Shown piece after piece: positions 37,408-45,926 of a DNA stretch of 64,000 nucleotides (position 1 is the stretch's first letter; each line of letters begins with the position of its first letter). A program made the position numbers and the translations under genes. This DNA is from Nitrospirillum iridis. GTDB taxonomy: Bacteria; Pseudomonadota; Alphaproteobacteria; Azospirillales; Azospirillaceae. The stretch lies in assembly GCF_014205765.1 (NCBI RefSeq), contig NZ_JACIIZ010000014.1:143606-207605 (forward strand), in the 5' to 3' direction. The notes beneath the pieces are model-generated. The model did no database searches. It was given only the letters and a program-made list of their open reading frames with translations, and had not been told where the DNA came from.

Positions 37408-37980
37408 TCAGGGCTGGTTGGCGCCACCCAGGTTGGTGACGGCCATGTCCACTTCCTCCAGATCGACGGGGGTGATGTCGATGACCAGATGGGTGGCGGG
37501 CGGGAAGCGGACCGCCAGACGGTTGCGGAAGTCCTTGGGACCCGCGGCGTAGCCATGAACGGCGCGGGAGCCGCCACGACCGGCGCGTCCCCCGTCCACC
37601 AGGCAAACCTGCGCCTCGAACAGGGTGTCGCCGCGCGACCAGGCTTGCGAGAACAGGTTCAGATGACGGGGAATCACCTGCTGCAGCACATCGCGGCTGG
37701 CCTGCATCTCGGCGGCGCGAGCGGTGATGTCCTCAAGCTCGCCATCCAGTTCCTGCAGGGCGGTGCGTAGTTCGCCTTCCTGTTGCCGCGCCTGCCGCAG
37801 AAGGAAGGCGGCCTGGTTCCGCTGTTCCAGCACCGCGGACACCCGGCGTTCCGTCTTGCGGATTTCCCCGATCAGCCGCTTCAGCGACCACGCCATGGCA
37901 GCACCACCCAGCGCCAAGGCGCCGACATGCAGCGGATTGGGGTTGGCGTAGGCCTCAGCGAAGGCGTCAATCAGCCGCAT
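37408..37980 (-). CDS. uncharacterised membrane-anchored coiled-coil protein, type B copy 1
   Basis: A 190-residue protein with no family I recognise. One weak membrane helix lies at about residues 17-34 (LHVGALALGGAAMAWSL), followed by basic residues that suggest the rest is cytoplasmic. Residues 38-103 are a Gln/Glu/Arg-rich coiled coil (RKTERRVSAVLEQRN, RQARQQEGELRTALQEL). The C-terminal domain has PRHLNLFSQAW, RGDTLFEAQV, VHGYAAGPKDFRNRL and VIDITPVDLEE. It is clearly paralogous to the protein at 40146-40925. It overlaps the type A gene before it by 14 bases, so the two form an operon and probably a complex. Confidence 0.78.
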   Translation of the reverse strand: MRLIDAFAEAYANPNPLHVGALALGGAAMAWSLKRLIGEIRKTERRVSAVLEQRNQAAFLLRQARQQEGELRTALQELDGELEDITARAAEMQASRDVLQQVIPRHLNLFSQAWSRGDTLFEAQVCLVDGGRAGRGGSRAVHGYAAGPKDFRNRLAVRFPPATHLVIDITPVDLEEVDMAVTNLGGANQP

Positions 37981-38593
37981 GGTCGCGTCTCCGGTGCTGG
38001 GACGGGGTCGCCTGGTTGGCGGCGGCCCCTTGCGGGCCGGCGGAGGGTGCCGCCCCCTGCACCGGCCGCAGATTGGTGACGGTGAAGCCGTCGGCCAAAC
38101 TGAATTCCTGCTGCAAGCCGGTGCGCGCCTCCATCTCCGTCCGGGCCCAGATGCGGGCGCGATGGAGATGCCGCCAGAGCGGGCAGATGCTCTCCATCCC
38201 CGCGATCACGCCGTTCTTCAAGGCGCTGTTGGTGATGTCGGCGGAATAGAGCGTCTGGCCGGTGGCGGTGGGGCCGCCCAGATCGTGCCAAACCTCAACC
38301 CGGCGGCTTTCAAACTGCTCACGCTCCGCCTCCAGCCGCTGCAACGTGCTGGTCTCGCGAAAGCGCATGGCGATGCGCTGATCGCGCACGCGGCCCGCCT
38401 CGCGGTTGGCGGCCATCACCTTTTCCGCTTGGCGCCTGATCTGCTGGATTTCGGCCTTGGTCTTGGCATGGCGGGCGATCCATTCGTACACGTCGCCGAT
38501 AACGAACCGCAGCAGTTCCAGCACAACCACGGCCGCCAGGGTGCCGCCCACGATGGTCAAGACGACCAGATCCGGCTTGTCGATCTGCACCAC
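37967..38593 (-). CDS. uncharacterised membrane-anchored coiled-coil protein, type A copy 1
   Basis: A protein of about 208 residues of unknown family. It starts with VQIDKPDLVVLTIVGG and a membrane helix (residues about 8-30), then a basic stretch, then a coiled coil (residues about 45-100). The C-terminal domain contains SRRVEVWHDLGG, LYSADITNSAL, ICPLWRHLHRARIWA and DGFTVTNLRPVQG. A paralogue lies at 40922-41563. No ATG is available: I favour GTG at 38593 or 38590 after a GGGGG run; TTG at 38614 is possible. The type B gene overlaps its end by 14 bases. Confidence 0.76.
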   Translation of the reverse strand: MVQIDKPDLVVLTIVGGTLAAVVVLELLRFVIGDVYEWIARHAKTKAEIQQIRRQAEKVMAANREAGRVRDQRIAMRFRETSTLQRLEAEREQFESRRVEVWHDLGGPTATGQTLYSADITNSALKNGVIAGMESICPLWRHLHRARIWARTEMEARTGLQQEFSLADGFTVTNLRPVQGAAPSAGPQGAAANQATPSQHRRRDHAAD

Positions 38594-38781
38594 GCCCCCA
38601 AGGAAGTGTAACAACAGGGCTTACGAGTGAACGGCTATATCGCTTGGATAAGCGCTCTTGAGTTGTACGGTGAATTGGCTGTTAACAGGCGGGAAAAACA
38701 ACGCACCTGCGTATGTCTTCCGTATAGGTGGGAATGGCCGGGCCCATGGCCCGGCCGTGCGGCGGCGGCACCCAGAGCGGG

Positions 38782-39900
38782 TCACGCCGCCTGGGTGTGG
38801 GCGACCTCCTTGATATCGGCGACCAATTGATCCACCCGTTCCGGCTGGGTGTCCCAGGCGAACATGAAGCGGGCGCCGCCACCGATGAAGGTGTAGAAGC
38901 GCCAACCCCGTGCGCGCAGGCCGTCCAGCACGGCCGCCGGCGCCGTCAGGAAGACGGCGTTGGCCTGGACCGGGAACATCGGCGCCACCCCCGGCACCCC
39001 GTCCAGCCCCGCCAGCAGCCGCTGGGCCCCGGCATTGGCGTGGGCAGCGTTGCGCAGCCAAGCGCCGCCTTCCAGCATCCGCACCCAGGGGGCGGACAGG
39101 AAGCGCATCTTGGACGCCAGCTGGCCCGCCTGCTTGCAGCGATAGTCGAAATCCTCCGCCAGCGCCCTGTCGAAGAACAGGATGGCCTCGCCCACCGCCA
39201 TGCCGTTCTTGGTGCCGCCGAAGCACAGCACGTCCACGCCGGCCCCCCAGGTCATCTCCGCCGGGGTGCAGCCCAGGCTGGCGCAGGCGTTGGCGAACCG
39301 CGCGCCGTCCATGTGCAGGCGCAGGCCCAATTCCCGGCAGACGGCGGAAATGGCCCGGATTTCCTCCAGGCTGTAGACCTGCCCCGTCTCCGTCGGCTGG
39401 GTGATGGTGACCGCGCGCGGCTTGGGGAAATGGATGTCCGACCGGCCGGTGGCCAGCGCCCGGATGGCGTCCGGCGTCAGCTTGCCATCGGCCGTCTGGG
39501 CCACCAGCAGCTTGGATCCGTTGGAGAAGAACTCCGGCGCGCCGCACTCATCCGTTTCCACGTGGGCGGACGCGGAACAGATGACGCTGTGGTACGACTG
39601 GCATAGCGAGGCCAGGGCCAGCGAATTGGCCGCCGTGCCGTTGAAGGCGAAGAAGACGTCGCACGGCGTGCCGAACAACTGGCGGAAGGCGTCGGCGGCG
39701 CGGGCCGTCCACACATCCTCGCCATAGGCCGCGGCATGGCCGCTGTTGGCCTCCGCCATGGCGGCCCAGGCCTCGGGACAGACACCGGAATAATTGTCGC
39801 TGGCGAACTGCTGCGCCGCGAACTGAGCTTGAGGCGTATCGGATATCATCTGGAAGGCAACCCTTGTGTCTCGTGTCTCGATCAAGAGCGAAACGGACAT
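38782..39900 (-). CDS. ltaE: low-specificity L-threonine aldolase
   Basis: A 372-residue PLP enzyme that cleaves threonine or allo-threonine to glycine and acetaldehyde. The fold-type I pattern includes FASDNYSGVCPEAWAAM, GTAANSLALASL, HVETDECGAPEFFSNG, ITQPTETGQVYSLEEI, LHMDGARFANA and the PLP lysine in CFGGTKNGMAVGEAI. The family is sure. The start is uncertain: ATG at 39900 has GGGAAG about nine bases upstream, but ATG at 39849 would give the more usual N-terminal length. It sits between the two copies of the unknown cassette on the same strand, 188 bases upstream of copy 1, with no evident functional tie. Confidence 0.92.
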   Translation of the reverse strand: MSVSLLIETRDTRVAFQMISDTPQAQFAAQQFASDNYSGVCPEAWAAMAEANSGHAAAYGEDVWTARAADAFRQLFGTPCDVFFAFNGTAANSLALASLCQSYHSVICSASAHVETDECGAPEFFSNGSKLLVAQTADGKLTPDAIRALATGRSDIHFPKPRAVTITQPTETGQVYSLEEIRAISAVCRELGLRLHMDGARFANACASLGCTPAEMTWGAGVDVLCFGGTKNGMAVGEAILFFDRALAEDFDYRCKQAGQLASKMRFLSAPWVRMLEGGAWLRNAAHANAGAQRLLAGLDGVPGVAPMFPVQANAVFLTAPAAVLDGLRARGWRFYTFIGGGARFMFAWDTQPERVDQLVADIKEVAHTQAA

Positions 39901-40145
39901 GTGGCTGCTTCCCGTTCATTGCCGGATGGGCCACATCCTTCCCCTGGGGGAAGCGCCACCTTGCCGGGTAAGCAGGTTGGCGTTGAGCGTCAGCTCAACT
40001 CTTGATGCATGGGCAAGCACATACCCCGGGGGCGGCCCCGGCGCAAGAAGCAGATGCGGCCGGCCGGACATGGGTGACTTTCCGGGGACGGGGTCCTGAG
40101 GGGCCGCATGGATGGGCGGGGACGGCGTGACCGGCCGCCGGGACA
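39901..40145 (-). promoter_or_regulatory. leader region of the threonine aldolase gene
   Basis: This 245-base gap precedes the aldolase gene. It contains a 7-bp hairpin GTTGAGC/GCTCAAC (39982-39999) and a CTTCCCC/GGGGAAG hairpin (39938-39953). I looked for a glycine riboswitch and found no convincing core. The gap must also hold the end of the type B copy 2 transcript. Confidence 0.35.
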
Positions 40146-40925
40146 TCAACCGCCGATGGCCGGGGCGGGCGACAGGGAAAGACGTCGCCCGGCGGGGGCC
40201 GGGGTCATCGCCGGCGGGCGCACCGGCAGGGGCTTGGGCCCCACCGGCGAGTCCGCCAGGCCTGGTTCCGCCTGGCTGGAGTCCCCTGGGCCGGAGTCCC
40301 CTGCGCCGGTGTCCGCCGCGATCAGATCGACCAGCGCCTCGTCCTCGCCCGGGGGGGTCGCCATCGCCGCGCCGGCCGGGGACGCCTCATCCTCCACCAG
40401 CGCGATGGGCAGGACAGAGCTGATGACATAGCCGGCGCCGGCCGACAGGCGGTTGGTGACCATGGCGCGGAAATCGGCCTCCGTCGGGGCATAGCCGTGG
40501 ATCAATCCCGCTTCCGCCATGCCACCCTGCGGGCGGCCGACCTGGCGCGGGGCCACGGTGGTGCGCAGATGCGCCTCGAACAAATGATCGCCCGGGGCCC
40601 ACTCAAGGGCGACCAGGTTCAAGGGCCGGGGGGCGGTCTGGCGCAGCACTGCCATACGGTGTTGCACCTCGTCCGTCCGGCGGGCGATCTCGCGCAGCGC
40701 CTCTTCCCCCTCCTCCAGGGCCTTGGCCAGCTGTTCCTCCTGCTGGCGGGCCACCCGCAGGTCGGCGGCCACCTCGTTCTTCTCGTCCACCGTCGCGGCG
40801 ATCCGCCGTTCCGTCTCGCGAATGCGCGCCAGGATGCGGCGCCCGGAGAGGACCAGGAAGACGCCGCCCACGGCCAGGATGATGAAGACCATGAAGTTGA
40901 GGTTGCTGTACCCGCCGCTCATCAC
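40146..40925 (-). CDS. uncharacterised membrane-anchored coiled-coil protein, type B copy 2
   Basis: A 259-residue paralogue of the protein at 37408-37980. One membrane helix lies at about residues 9-27 (NFMVFIILAVGGVFLVLSG), then RRILARIRETERRIAA leads into a coiled coil (RVARQQEEQLAKALEEGEEA). The shared C-terminal domain follows: PRPLNLVALEWAPGDHLFEAH, IHGYAPTEADFRAMVTNRL and YVISSVLPIALVED. A 75-residue Pro/Ala/Gly-rich tail absent from copy 1 ends the protein. Two ATGs start the frame (40925, 40922); the first overlaps the type A stop as ATGA. Function is unknown. Confidence 0.78.
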   Translation of the reverse strand: MMSGGYSNLNFMVFIILAVGGVFLVLSGRRILARIRETERRIAATVDEKNEVAADLRVARQQEEQLAKALEEGEEALREIARRTDEVQHRMAVLRQTAPRPLNLVALEWAPGDHLFEAHLRTTVAPRQVGRPQGGMAEAGLIHGYAPTEADFRAMVTNRLSAGAGYVISSVLPIALVEDEASPAGAAMATPPGEDEALVDLIAADTGAGDSGPGDSSQAEPGLADSPVGPKPLPVRPPAMTPAPAGRRLSLSPAPAIGG

Positions 40926-41563
40926 CGCACCATGCGCCGATGGGGCCTGACCATGCGGGCCTGCGCCGGCGACCGGCCGGCGGCCGCGGCCTCCGCCACC
41001 GCCTTGAAGCCCTGGGCGGCCCGCAGGTTGTTGATGGTGAAGCCGTCCTTGGGGCTGAAGACCAGCAGCAGGCGGGAGCGCGCCTGGCGCTCATTGCCGG
41101 CCCAGACCCGCACCCGGTGGGTGTAGCGCCAGACCGGGCAGATTTCCTCCGCCCCCGCCGCCGCCCGCTCCGTCAGGCTGCGGTTGGTGAGATCGGCCAG
41201 ATAGAGCTGGTCGTCCAAGGTGGCGTCACCCACCTCGTGCCACACCTCCACCCGGCGGCGCTCCAATTCCTCACATTCCTGTTCCATCCGGTGCAGGATG
41301 GTGTTCAGGCGGAACCGCTCGGCGTTGCGCCGGTCCCTCAAGGCGGCATTGGCCCGGTTCAGGGCCCACAGCTGCTCCGTCGTCCGGCGGGTCTGGTGGA
41401 TCTCATACTTGATCTGCCGGTATTTGGCCGCCCATTCGTAGATGTCAGTGATCACCAGGCGCAGCACTTCCAGCAGCGCGATGGCGGCCAGGACGGCGCC
41501 CGCGACGGCCAAGACCACCAGATCCGACTGCGCAACGTGCACTGGCCCCTCTGACCCTGACAT
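40922..41563 (-). CDS. uncharacterised membrane-anchored coiled-coil protein, type A copy 2
   Basis: A 213-residue paralogue of the protein at 37967-38593. After QSDLVVLAVAGAVLAAIALLEVL (membrane helix) comes VITDIYEWAAKYRQIKYEIH, a coiled coil, then RRRVEVWHEVGD, LYLADLTNRSL, ICPVWRYTHRVRVWAG and DGFTINNLRAAQG. The same words occur in the same order in copy 1. The ATG at 41563 has AGAGGT very close; a GTG seven codons later, with GAGGGG, would align better with copy 1. It is followed by type B with a 4-base overlap and is divergent from pepN. Confidence 0.78.
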   Translation of the reverse strand: MSGSEGPVHVAQSDLVVLAVAGAVLAAIALLEVLRLVITDIYEWAAKYRQIKYEIHQTRRTTEQLWALNRANAALRDRRNAERFRLNTILHRMEQECEELERRRVEVWHEVGDATLDDQLYLADLTNRSLTERAAAGAEEICPVWRYTHRVRVWAGNERQARSRLLLVFSPKDGFTINNLRAAQGFKAVAEAAAAGRSPAQARMVRPHRRMVR

Positions 41564-41786
41564 ACCTCTATCGCTGGTGCCCAAAGGATACAGCCTAAGG
41601 CCGTAGGCGGCCCGGGGAAAATAACCGCCTAAGCCATCAGAACAGTTCCCCTGCCCAAGCGGAGAAGGCAGACGAGGGTTGCGGATGCCGGCCGGCGCGG
41701 GGAAACGGGGTTGGCGGTCCCGCCCACCGTCCCCTATCCTGCCCGGAAGCGCCATTGCCCCCCCGCCGCACACGGAACCCCCGCCC

Positions 41787-44522
41787 ATGGACAGCCGCCA
41801 GGATACGGCCACCCCCCACGCCATCCACCTTCGCGACCACACGCCGCCGGCGTGGCTGATCGACACGGTGGACCTGCATGTCGACCTGCGGGAGGAAGCG
41901 GCCACCGTCCGCGCCACGCTCGCCGTCCGCCGCAATCCCAACGCCCAGGGGCCCAACGCCCAGGGGCCCAACACCCCGGGCCCCAACACCCAGGGCCCCG
42001 CCACCGCGCTGGTTCTGGACGGGCAGGAGCTGGAGTTGCTGGCCGTGCGGGTGGACAACCGCCTGCTGGGTCCCGACGACTACACCCTGACGCCGGACCG
42101 CCTGACCCTCACGGGCCTGCCGGACGCCGCCACGGTGGAGATCACCACCCGTACCCGGCCACAGGACAACACGGCGCTGGAGGGGCTGTACAAGTCCTCC
42201 GGCAACTATTGCACCCAGTGCGAGGCCGAGGGCTTCCGCAAGATCACCTATTTCCTGGACCGGCCGGACGTGATGGCCCGGTACACCACCACCATCGAAG
42301 CGGAACAGGCGCGCTATCCCGTGCTGCTGTCCAACGGCAACCTGACCGCCAGCGGCGCCAGCGCCACGGAACCCGGCCGCCACTGGGCGCGGTGGGAGGA
42401 CCCCTGGCCCAAGCCCTGCTATCTGTTCGCCCTGGTCGCCGGGTCCTTGGTGCATATCGAGGACCGCTTCACCACCCGCTCGGGCCGCGCCGTCACCCTG
42501 CGCATCTATGTGGAGCCGGGCAACGAGGCCAAGTGCGGCCACGCCATGGAATCGCTGAAGAAATCCATGAAGTGGGACGAGGACGTCTATGGCCTGGAAT
42601 ATGATCTGGACATCTTCAACATCGTCGCCGTGTCGGACTTCAACATGGGGGCGATGGAGAACAAGAGCCTGAACGTCTTCAACACCAAATACATCCTGGC
42701 CCAGCCGGAGACCGCCACCGACACCGACTTCCTCGGCATCGAGACGGTGGTGGCGCATGAATATTTCCATAACTGGACGGGCAACCGCGTCACCTGCCGC
42801 GACTGGTTCCAGCTGAGCCTGAAGGAAGGCCTGACCGTCTTCCGCGACCAGGAATTCTCCGCCGACATGAACTCCGCCCCGGTGAAGCGCATCCAGGATG
42901 TGCAGCGCCTGCGCCAGGTGCAGTTCATCGAGGATTCCGGCCCCACCGCCCATTCCGTGCGACCGGAAAGCTATATCGAGATCAGCAACTTCTACACCCC
43001 CACCGTCTATGAGAAGGGGGCGGAGGTGTTGCGCCTGTACCGCACCCTGCTGGGGGCCGCGGGGTATCGCAAGGGCATCGACCTCTATTTCGCCCGCCAT
43101 GACGGCCAGGCGGTGACCACCGACGACTTCCTGGCCGCCTTGGTGGAGGCCAATGGCGCCCAGGTGACGGACCCGCTGTGGGCGCAGTTCCAGCGCTGGT
43201 ACACCCAGGCGGGCACCCCCACCGTGTCAGGCGAGGGCCGGCACGACGCCGCCACGGGGACCTATGCCCTGACCCTGCGCCAGACGGTGCCGGCCACGCC
43301 GGGCCAGCCGGACAAGCTGCCCATGGTCATCCCCGTGACCCTGGGCCTGGTGGGCCCGGATGGCCGCGACCTGCCCCTGACGCTGGAAGGCGAGCCGGAA
43401 GGCGCGACGGGTGCCGGCGCCACCACCCGCACGCTGGCCTTGACGGCGGCGGAACAGACCTTCCGTTTCACCGGCGTGGCCCAGCCGCCCGTGCCCTCCC
43501 TGCTGCGGGGGTTCTCCGCCCCCGTGCGCCTGGCCTTCACCCAGGACGACGCGGCGCTGACCTTCCTGATGGCCCATGACAGCGACCCGTTCAACCGGTG
43601 GGAAGCGGGCCAGACCCTGGCAACCCGCCTGATCCTGGCCGATGTGGACGCCCGCGCCCAGGGGGGGACCGCCGCCCCGCCCCAGGCCTACATCGACGCC
43701 ACCGCCCAGACCCTGGCGCGTGGCGGCGAGGACCGGGCCTTCGCCGCCCTGGCCCTAGCCCTGCCGACGGAAGCCTATCTCGGCCAACAGCGGCCGCTGG
43801 TCGATGTGGACGGCATCCATGCCGCCCGCCAGGCCTTGCGCCGCGCATTGGCGACGGCGCTGAACGGCGCCTTCCTCAAGACCTATGACGGCAACCGCAC
43901 CGACGGCGCCTTCACCATCACGCCCGAAGCCATGGGGCGACGGGCGCTGAAGAACGCGGCGCTGGCCTATCTGATGGCGCTGGACGACGCCCCCGCCCGC
44001 GCCCTGTGCCTGGCGCAGTACCAGGGTGCCGCGACCATGACGGACGCCATCGCGGCGTTGGCCCTGATCGCCGACAGCGACATGGCGGAGCGGGCCGACT
44101 GCCTGGCCCATTTCGCCGACCGCTGGAAGGGCGAGGCGCTGGTGATGGACAAATGGTTCGCCGTGCAGGCGCTGAGCGACCGGCCGGACACGCTGGAGCG
44201 GGTGCGGGCCCTGCTGGACCACCCGTCCTTTTCCATCCGCAATCCCAACAAGGTCTACGCCCTGGTGGGCAGCTTCGCCGCCAACCCGTCCAAGTTCCAC
44301 GCGGCGGATGGCGCCGGCTACGCCTTCCTGGCCGACACGGTGCTGACCCTGGACAAGCTGAACCCGCAGGTGGCCAGCCGCATGGTCAAGCCGCTGGCCC
44401 GCTGGCGCCCCTACGATTCCATCCGCCAGCAACACGCCCGCGCGGCCCTGGAACGCATCGTGGGTACCGCCGGCCTGTCGCGCGATGTCTATGAGATCGC
44501 GTCGAAGAGTTTGGCGGGCTGA
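41787..44522 (+). CDS. pepN: aminopeptidase N
   Basis: A 911-residue zinc aminopeptidase of the M1 family, which trims N-terminal residues from peptides in the cytoplasm. The substrate N-terminus motif NMGAMENKSLNVF and the zinc site VVAHEYFHNWTGNR (HExxH, with the third ligand Glu in SLKEGLTVFRDQEF) are intact, as is TVYEKGAEVLR with the catalytic Tyr. The length is slightly above E. coli PepN (870). The N-terminal beta domain carries a low-complexity insertion of four N-[AT]-[QP]-G-P repeats near residues 52-71. The downstream DUF3458 and helical domains (SFSIRNPNKVYALVGSFA) are complete. It ends with a clear terminator. Confidence 0.97.
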   Translation: MDSRQDTATPHAIHLRDHTPPAWLIDTVDLHVDLREEAATVRATLAVRRNPNAQGPNAQGPNTPGPNTQGPATALVLDGQELELLAVRVDNRLLGPDDYTLTPDRLTLTGLPDAATVEITTRTRPQDNTALEGLYKSSGNYCTQCEAEGFRKITYFLDRPDVMARYTTTIEAEQARYPVLLSNGNLTASGASATEPGRHWARWEDPWPKPCYLFALVAGSLVHIEDRFTTRSGRAVTLRIYVEPGNEAKCGHAMESLKKSMKWDEDVYGLEYDLDIFNIVAVSDFNMGAMENKSLNVFNTKYILAQPETATDTDFLGIETVVAHEYFHNWTGNRVTCRDWFQLSLKEGLTVFRDQEFSADMNSAPVKRIQDVQRLRQVQFIEDSGPTAHSVRPESYIEISNFYTPTVYEKGAEVLRLYRTLLGAAGYRKGIDLYFARHDGQAVTTDDFLAALVEANGAQVTDPLWAQFQRWYTQAGTPTVSGEGRHDAATGTYALTLRQTVPATPGQPDKLPMVIPVTLGLVGPDGRDLPLTLEGEPEGATGAGATTRTLALTAAEQTFRFTGVAQPPVPSLLRGFSAPVRLAFTQDDAALTFLMAHDSDPFNRWEAGQTLATRLILADVDARAQGGTAAPPQAYIDATAQTLARGGEDRAFAALALALPTEAYLGQQRPLVDVDGIHAARQALRRALATALNGAFLKTYDGNRTDGAFTITPEAMGRRALKNAALAYLMALDDAPARALCLAQYQGAATMTDAIAALALIADSDMAERADCLAHFADRWKGEALVMDKWFAVQALSDRPDTLERVRALLDHPSFSIRNPNKVYALVGSFAANPSKFHAADGAGYAFLADTVLTLDKLNPQVASRMVKPLARWRPYDSIRQQHARAALERIVGTAGLSRDVYEIASKSLAG
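41940..41999 (+). repeat. four tandem 15-bp repeats inside pepN
   Basis: Four back-to-back 15-base units (41940-41954, 41955-41969, 41970-41984, 41985-41999) encode the repeated peptide NAQGP or a close variant. The first two units are identical; the last two each differ by a few bases. The length is a multiple of three, so unit gain or loss keeps pepN in frame. Confidence 0.9.
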
Positions 44523-44543
44523 AAAAAGACAAGGCGCAAGGTG

Positions 44544-44579
44544 CGCCGCATCATCAATACTGATGCGGCGTTTCTTTTA
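44544..44579 (+). terminator. rho-independent terminator of pepN
   Basis: A 10-bp stem (44544-44553 with 44561-44570, loop TCAATAC) is followed by TTTCTTTTA, 22 bases after the pepN stop. Confidence 0.9.
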
Positions 44580-44637
44580 TTTTATTAATTCACACGCAAG
44601 ACAACTGAATATATGGTGTGGGGATTATTTTACCCCC

Positions 44638-45168
44638 ATGATGGACGCCATGACATTCATGAACATAAAGGCGCTGGCGCCACTTCCTTTTCTTCTGGTC
44701 CCCCTGCTCGCCGGTTGCGTTCCCTACAGCAGCAGCGAAGCGGTGAAAGCCTTGCCCGCTGACGTTTCCCGTGACAGCCACGTCTCCGACATCGAATTCA
44801 AAGCCTTGCCACCGGACGCCTCGCCCGAGTTCAAGGGCAAGCTGGAACTGGCTCTGCACAGCGAACTGGCGAAGTGCGCCAAGGGGAGCCGCCCGCTGCG
44901 CATGGAGGTCCGTGTCGCCCGCTTCCATGGTGAGAACGCGGGCAGAGCCGTTCTGCTCGGCGATTCCAACATCGTTCGCGGTTCGATCCAGCTGGTCGAC
45001 CCCGCGACCGGCACACTGGCCGGCGACTACGACATCAACCGGTCGGTTGGCGCCGCCGGGGTGCTCGGAGCCATCGGCTTGAGTGGGGCCGAGGGTCAAA
45101 TGGCTCAGGCTTTCGCCACCCAGGTCTGTGAGCAGGCCTTCAAGGCCGAACCGAAGAAGGACCATTGA
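44638..45168 (+). CDS. predicted lipoprotein, DUF4410-like character
   Basis: A protein of about 176 residues. After several possible Met starts (44638, 44641, 44650, 44659) it has the signal LAPLPFLLVPLLAGC with a lipobox Cys. The mature part is SDIEFKALPPDASPEFKGKL, RPLRMEVRVARFHGEN and RAVLLGDSNIVRGSIQLVD, ending in a Gly-rich GAAGVLGAIGLSG stretch and a late Cys. The pattern of a polar alpha/beta domain with a glycine-rich end recalls DUF4410-type lipoproteins, but I am not sure. It faces a second lipoprotein gene across a strong hairpin. Confidence 0.65.
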   Translation: MMDAMTFMNIKALAPLPFLLVPLLAGCVPYSSSEAVKALPADVSRDSHVSDIEFKALPPDASPEFKGKLELALHSELAKCAKGSRPLRMEVRVARFHGENAGRAVLLGDSNIVRGSIQLVDPATGTLAGDYDINRSVGAAGVLGAIGLSGAEGQMAQAFATQVCEQAFKAEPKKDH

Positions 45169-45174
45169 GTGGAA

Positions 45175-45203
45175 ACCGGCGGAGGCAAAGCCTGACCGCC
45201 GGT
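45175..45203. terminator. hairpin between convergent lipoprotein genes
   Basis: An outer 8-bp stem (45175-45182 with 45196-45203) and an inner AGGC/GCCT stem with loop AAA form one long hairpin between two converging genes. It lacks a U-run but is well placed as a shared transcription end. Confidence 0.6.
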
Positions 45204-45226
45204 CACCACACCGTCTGATCCCGCGG

Positions 45227-45841
45227 TCAGCTCGTGGGGCTGGCCGTCGTGGCGGGAGCTGACACCACGGGTGCCGGCTTGCCGGTCAGCGTGGCGACGA
45301 ACGCCGGGTCAGCGAACATCTTGGCAACCGCGTCGTTCAGGGCGCTGGCGACGGTTTCCGCCGCGTTGGAGCCATTGGCCATCAGGATGGTCTTCTTGGC
45401 CGTGCCGGCATAGGTCTGGGAATAGGCGGCGCCGCCGCCCACGGAAATGGTCAGGTTCACGTCGCCCGTGGCGGTGCCGGAGAAAACGCCGGCGCCATAC
45501 TGGTTGTAGAACTGGTTGATGGAAACCGTGACCGGACGGCCACCAGCCTGGACATGGAAACCGCGCGCCTCCAGTTCCGTCTTGAGCGCGTCGGTCACGA
45601 TGGACGGCACGTCCTTGTCGGAGCGGATGGCAGCCATCTCCGTACCGAAGCCGTTGATCTTGGCCGAAATACGGTTCCGGTCGCTCGTCCGGGCGTCCAC
45701 CACGGTCAGCCCCACCGGTTTAGCGTCGGCGACCGCGACGGCGTGGGTGGGCACGTATTTCACGGTCGCCACGTCTTCACTCAGCGCGCAACCAGCCAAC
45801 ATCGAAATCGCCACCAGCGCAGCGAAGGCCCTGATCATCAA
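45227..45841 (-). CDS. YajG-like lipoprotein
   Basis: A 204-residue lipoprotein. MMIRAFAALVAISMLAGC is the signal with lipobox Cys18. The mature domain has VGLTVVDARTSDRNRISAKI, a Gly-rich GFGTEMAAIRSDKDV, IVTDALKTELEARGF and VTVSINQFYNQYGAG, the order found in the YajG family, which relates to LPS-assembly-like alpha/beta folds. A Thr/Pro/Ala-rich tail closes the protein. Function is unknown. Its upstream region has a TTGACA word at 45903-45908 (minus strand) and a repeated operator-like element further up. Confidence 0.75.
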   Translation of the reverse strand: MMIRAFAALVAISMLAGCALSEDVATVKYVPTHAVAVADAKPVGLTVVDARTSDRNRISAKINGFGTEMAAIRSDKDVPSIVTDALKTELEARGFHVQAGGRPVTVSINQFYNQYGAGVFSGTATGDVNLTISVGGGAAYSQTYAGTAKKTILMANGSNAAETVASALNDAVAKMFADPAFVATLTGKPAPVVSAPATTASPTS

Positions 45842-45926
45842 CTAACCCCCATCTCTTGTGCGGATCGCCCATCTGACGGACCGCTCTAATCCTTCAGGGG
45901 TATGTCAAGGAGGAGGGAGAAGGCAA

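Noticed and set aside
39901..40145. A glycine riboswitch before the threonine aldolase gene
   Set aside because: Small hairpins exist, but the conserved tandem aptamer core is not visible.
37408..41563. Transposon-borne origin of the duplicated cassette
   Set aside because: No transposase, terminal inverted repeats or target-site duplication are visible, and composition matches the neighbours; simple segmental duplication with later divergence fits better.
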